Shown here one piece after another: positions 8,048 through 10,310 of a stretch of DNA of 10,310 bases. Location: positions 1 to 10,310 of the forward strand of contig JAMQCK010001261.1 in NCBI GenBank assembly GCA_024196135.1. Direction: 5' to 3'. The translations under genes were made by a program, and so were the position numbers. Source of the DNA: Pleurotus ostreatus/Saccharomyces cerevisiae fusant (lineage: Eukaryota > Opisthokonta). Position 1 is the stretch's first letter. Each line of letters begins with the position of its first letter. Under the pieces are notes generated by a model. The model was not told the origin of the DNA. It saw only the letters and a list, made by a program, of their open reading frames with translations, and ran no database searches.

Positions 8048-9907
8048 CTATAGCTCTTGCTGGGCCCAGGCGGTGCGCCAGGAGGTGCTGCTGCTGCTCG
8101 ACTCGCAGCGCACCTCGGGGACGTACATGCGCAGCCACTGCACCATCTCGCGCGAGATCTGGTGACAGCGGCGGACATCGATCGTCTGCAGACGCTGCGC
8201 ATATCGAGGTGGGGTCGTCTGCGCGCGTGTGCGGGGCATGGCGTGAACGGCGGCAGAGGCCGACGCAGATGAGAAGCCCGTGGTCGGGAAGGGCGCGCGA
8301 GACGCTGCAGCAGCTGCCGAGGCCGAGGAGTAGCCGGTCGGGACGTACGTCGGGGCTGCCCCCGCGGCGAACATCGACGCGGACATTGGCGCAGATGCAG
8401 TGCGCACTCGGTCATGCGACTGGGACCGTACGCCAGCGCCGTTGACAGGGCTAGCGGCGCTGCGGGACTCGACGAATGTGCGGATTGCATCCCAGTCCAT
8501 GGTCGTGCACGCTTCGAGGCTGAGCGTCTCGAGTCGAGGGCATACTGGAGGTTGCGCGGCGGCTAGGCCCTGCGAAATTGTTAGCCTCGAACAGCCTGAT
8601 ATCTACCTCGTGTACGCACCTTCAGGAAAGCAGGTGAGAGGTCGTCAATATCCACGAGCTCCAGGCGAGTAAGCGACGTCAACCGCCGGATGAGACCCGC
8701 GAACCGGAGTTCGTCGAGATAGCAGGCCTCAACACGGAAAGCACGCAATGGAAGGCGCGTGAGGGATTGCTCGTGAAGCAACTGGATGAGGGGCCCAACG
8801 GCTTGCAAGTAGCAAAGCTCGACTGACTCGAGCGCTGGCAAGACAAGGGCCGTGGCGAGAGCCGCTACCAGGGTAGAGCCGACAGAGTACAATGACAATC
8901 GGCGGAGCGCAGGAAGAGCAAGTCCCCGCGATGCGGCAGATGCCGAGGAAGCGGTGGTGGGTATGCAGAACGCAAGGCTGCGGTCCATTGCTTCCTCGGG
9001 GTCGTGTACATTGCGGAGCGCAAGCTCCTCGAGCTCCGGGCATGCACGGAGAACGCCGAGAAGGGTGGAGGGATCGGGGGCGGCGCCGTTGAAGTAGCCG
9101 CCGAGGGCGAGAACGCGAAGGTGGCACAGGAGGTTGGGCTGCCAGCCGAAATTGAATGACGCGAGGGCGCACGCACGCAGGCGCGGGGTGCAGCCATTGA
9201 AGAGGGGGAGCATGGACGTCGGCGAGGGCTCTCCGTGCGCGGGCTCGGCGATCTCCACCGCGAGGGCCTCGAGCACCGGCGCGTCCTCGCGGCAGCGGGC
9301 GAGCGCGGCGTGGGCGTGCGCGCGGGTGGGGACGGCGAGGCGGAAGCGGCGCGTGCGCCAGAGCGCGGGGCGGATGAGGTCCATGGCGCGCACGACGCGG
9401 TCCATGATGCGGTGCTTGTGCTGCTCGGGCGTGCAGATGCTCGCGAGCTCGGCGCGCTGCTCGAAGCAGATGCTGACGTCGAGGGGGCACGCCTTGGACC
9501 GCTCCAGCCGCCTCCGGACGCGCTCAAGGGACTCGTGCGCGCTAACGGTGATCGTCGCCCATAGACAGGGGGTCGCAATGGCGAGCTGCGCCCAGTAGCG
9601 GCTGTAGACTAGTCAGCGTAGCACAAAGCCCTCAGCAGGGGACGCACCAGACGAGCATGAGGGCCGACAGCATGGCAGGGTCATCGTCGCTGTTCACTGC
9701 TAGCGTGAATACCGCGGCGAGAAGCTCGGAGGGGAGGCGGTTGACGGGGGACTGCAGGCGCACGGCGCGTTCGAGGTTTGTCTCAAGTGTCGAACGCTCG
9801 TTGAGGAGGCCGGCCATTTGCGCGTCCACGGTGTCTATCGCGGCCCGCAGACGCGCAATGGCGACGGGGGGCGGGGTGGGGAGTCGGTGTCCGGGGCGGG
9901 CATGCAT
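8048..9907 (-). CDS. F-box protein with leucine-rich-repeat-like segments (3 exons)
   Basis: Exons in transcript order are 9907-9648, 9601-8620 and 8569-8048, giving 587 residues. The introns are 46 and 50 bp, both GT-AG with CTGAC or CTAAC branch sites. Residues 17-50 form a probable coiled coil (IARLRAAIDTVDAQ...). The F-box follows at about 53-106 with SPVNRLPSELLAAVFTLA; the first splice junction completes LVCRYWAQLAIATPCLW, the usual second half of the basidiomycete F-box-like domain. The rest carries irregular LRR-like strands such as LRVLALGG, LEELALRN, LRRLSLYS, LESVELCY, LTRLELVD and LETLSLEA. F-box proteins bind Skp1 in SCF ubiquitin ligases, with the LRR part choosing the substrate, which cannot be predicted here. 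Agaricomycetes carry large expanded families of such genes, so no orthologue is claimed. Residues 451-536 are an Ala/Ser-rich insertion inside the last repeats. The start is the first in-frame ATG after the TATA-like element; the frame stays open for some way upstream without another ATG. Confidence 0.85.
8204..8461 (-). other. Ala/Ser-rich low-complexity insertion in the F-box protein
   Basis: This segment encodes residues 451-536. It splits an LRR-like strand (LETLSLEACTTMDWDAIRTF) from the final one (RLQTIDVRRC). It is dominated by Ala, Ser, Thr, Pro and Gly and contains a near-repeat, TGYSSASA and TGFSSASA. It is likely a disordered loop. No splice sites were found that would remove exactly this segment, so I keep it as coding. 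Confidence 0.6.
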
Positions 9908-9992
9908 CGCGGCTGCGGCTACGGATTCGAGAACGGCGACGACGGCGGCGACCGCGGCGGGGGCTCTCGGGCGCGCTCGGCGATGGTGCAGG

Positions 9993-10002
9993 ACTTATAA
10001 AA
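9993..10002 (-). promoter_or_regulatory. TATA-like element of the F-box gene
   Basis: On the minus strand the sequence reads TTTTATAAGT, about 86-95 bp upstream of the start codon at 9907. A second AT-rich motif (TTTTATCC on minus) lies about 15 bp further upstream, at 10013-10020. Either could place a transcription start a few tens of bases before the ATG. Confidence 0.45.
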
Positions 10003-10310
10003 GATGGCGCGCGGATAAAAGACGACTCGAACTTGACGAGGCCCGTACACGAGGCGCGCAGCATGGCGCGTACTCATTGCAAACGGAGCGGCACGCCTGA
10101 TCCACGTCCGCAACGTGTTCGTACACGCAAGAGAAACACCGGAACGAGGTGGGCAACGAGGCTTGATTTCAACTCCTCCTGCCCGCGCCCTCGGGACACG
10201 AAGGCCATAAACAGCGGGGAACGAGGCCGATAGCACTCGGCCCGGCCCTGATCTATCTCTACTTCCCGCTACTCAAGCACCTACTCATGCCCCCCATCCC
10301 TTTCGCTTTC
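10003..10310. other. Upstream flank of the F-box gene, no gene seen
   Basis: The last 308 bp lie upstream of the F-box gene and run to the window edge. Short open frames occur on both strands (for example within 9919-10236 on minus) but have no domain and a biased composition. The final 60 bp are pyrimidine-rich on plus, as is common in front of fungal genes, so a plus-strand gene may begin beyond the window. Confidence 0.4.

Noticed and set aside
7645..8490. 281-residue open frame on minus overlapping the F-box gene's last exon
   Set aside because: Different frame from the LRR-like protein, Arg/Pro/Ser-rich, and without a domain; the F-box frame joins cleanly to the preceding exons.
8729..9490. 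253-residue His/Arg/Pro-rich frame on minus (and the Ser-rich one at 8865-9578)
   Set aside because: Out-of-frame shadows of the F-box exon 2, with composition typical of GC-rich alternative frames.
9783..10064. 93-residue minus frame starting upstream of the F-box start
   Set aside because: Arg/Ser-rich and out of frame with the coiled-coil and F-box sequence; it overlaps the TATA-like element.
1..10310. CRISPR array, operon, tRNA, rRNA or biosynthetic cluster
   Set aside because: No regularly spaced identical repeats, no RNA gene signature recognised, and the genes are individually spliced eukaryotic genes of unrelated function.

Overview
The window reads as nuclear DNA of a filamentous basidiomycete, most likely an Agaricomycete. 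The genes are GC-rich and dense, they lie on both strands, and each is cut by several short introns of about 46-139 bp with GTGCGT/GTGAGT/GTATGT donors and CTAAC/CTGAC branch motifs just before the acceptor. The left edge carries the C-terminal end of a Plavaka-type DNA transposase, a family common in these fungi. No prokaryotic gene organisation is visible.

Layout, left to right: (1) 1-222, end of a Plavaka-like transposase frame, cut by the window edge. (2) 223-2521, about 2.3 kb without a convincing gene, holding two degenerate tandem repeats (about 942-1036 and 1148-1260). (3) 2663-3583 (+), a three-exon gene for a RING-finger protein with a C-terminal membrane anchor, preceded by a good TATA box. 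(4) 4083-5273 (+), a five-exon gene for a ZIP metal transporter of the ZIP9/SLC39A9 type. (5) 5532-7438 (-), an eight-exon gene for prohibitin-2, convergent with the ZIP gene and containing a long, strand-biased intron. (6) 8048-9907 (-), a three-exon gene for an F-box protein with leucine-rich-repeat-like segments and an Ala/Ser-rich insertion, preceded by a TATA-like element. The rest, to 10310, shows no supported gene.

I rebuilt the splicing by hand. In every gene the frames rejoin at canonical GT-AG sites, and for ZIP9 and prohibitin-2 the joined protein follows the known family order from end to end. The four genes do not form a pathway. RING and F-box proteins both relate to ubiquitin ligation, ZIP9 proteins move zinc into the cytosol from outside or from the secretory pathway, and prohibitin-2 is a mitochondrial inner-membrane scaffold. 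This looks like an ordinary housekeeping stretch beside a transposon-scarred region.

I did not find a new multi-gene system. The points most worth a second look are the altered zinc-ligand pattern of the RING domain, the 461-bp purine/pyrimidine-biased prohibitin intron with its small repeats, the low-complexity insertion in the F-box protein, and the repeat-bearing gene-free region next to the transposon remnant.
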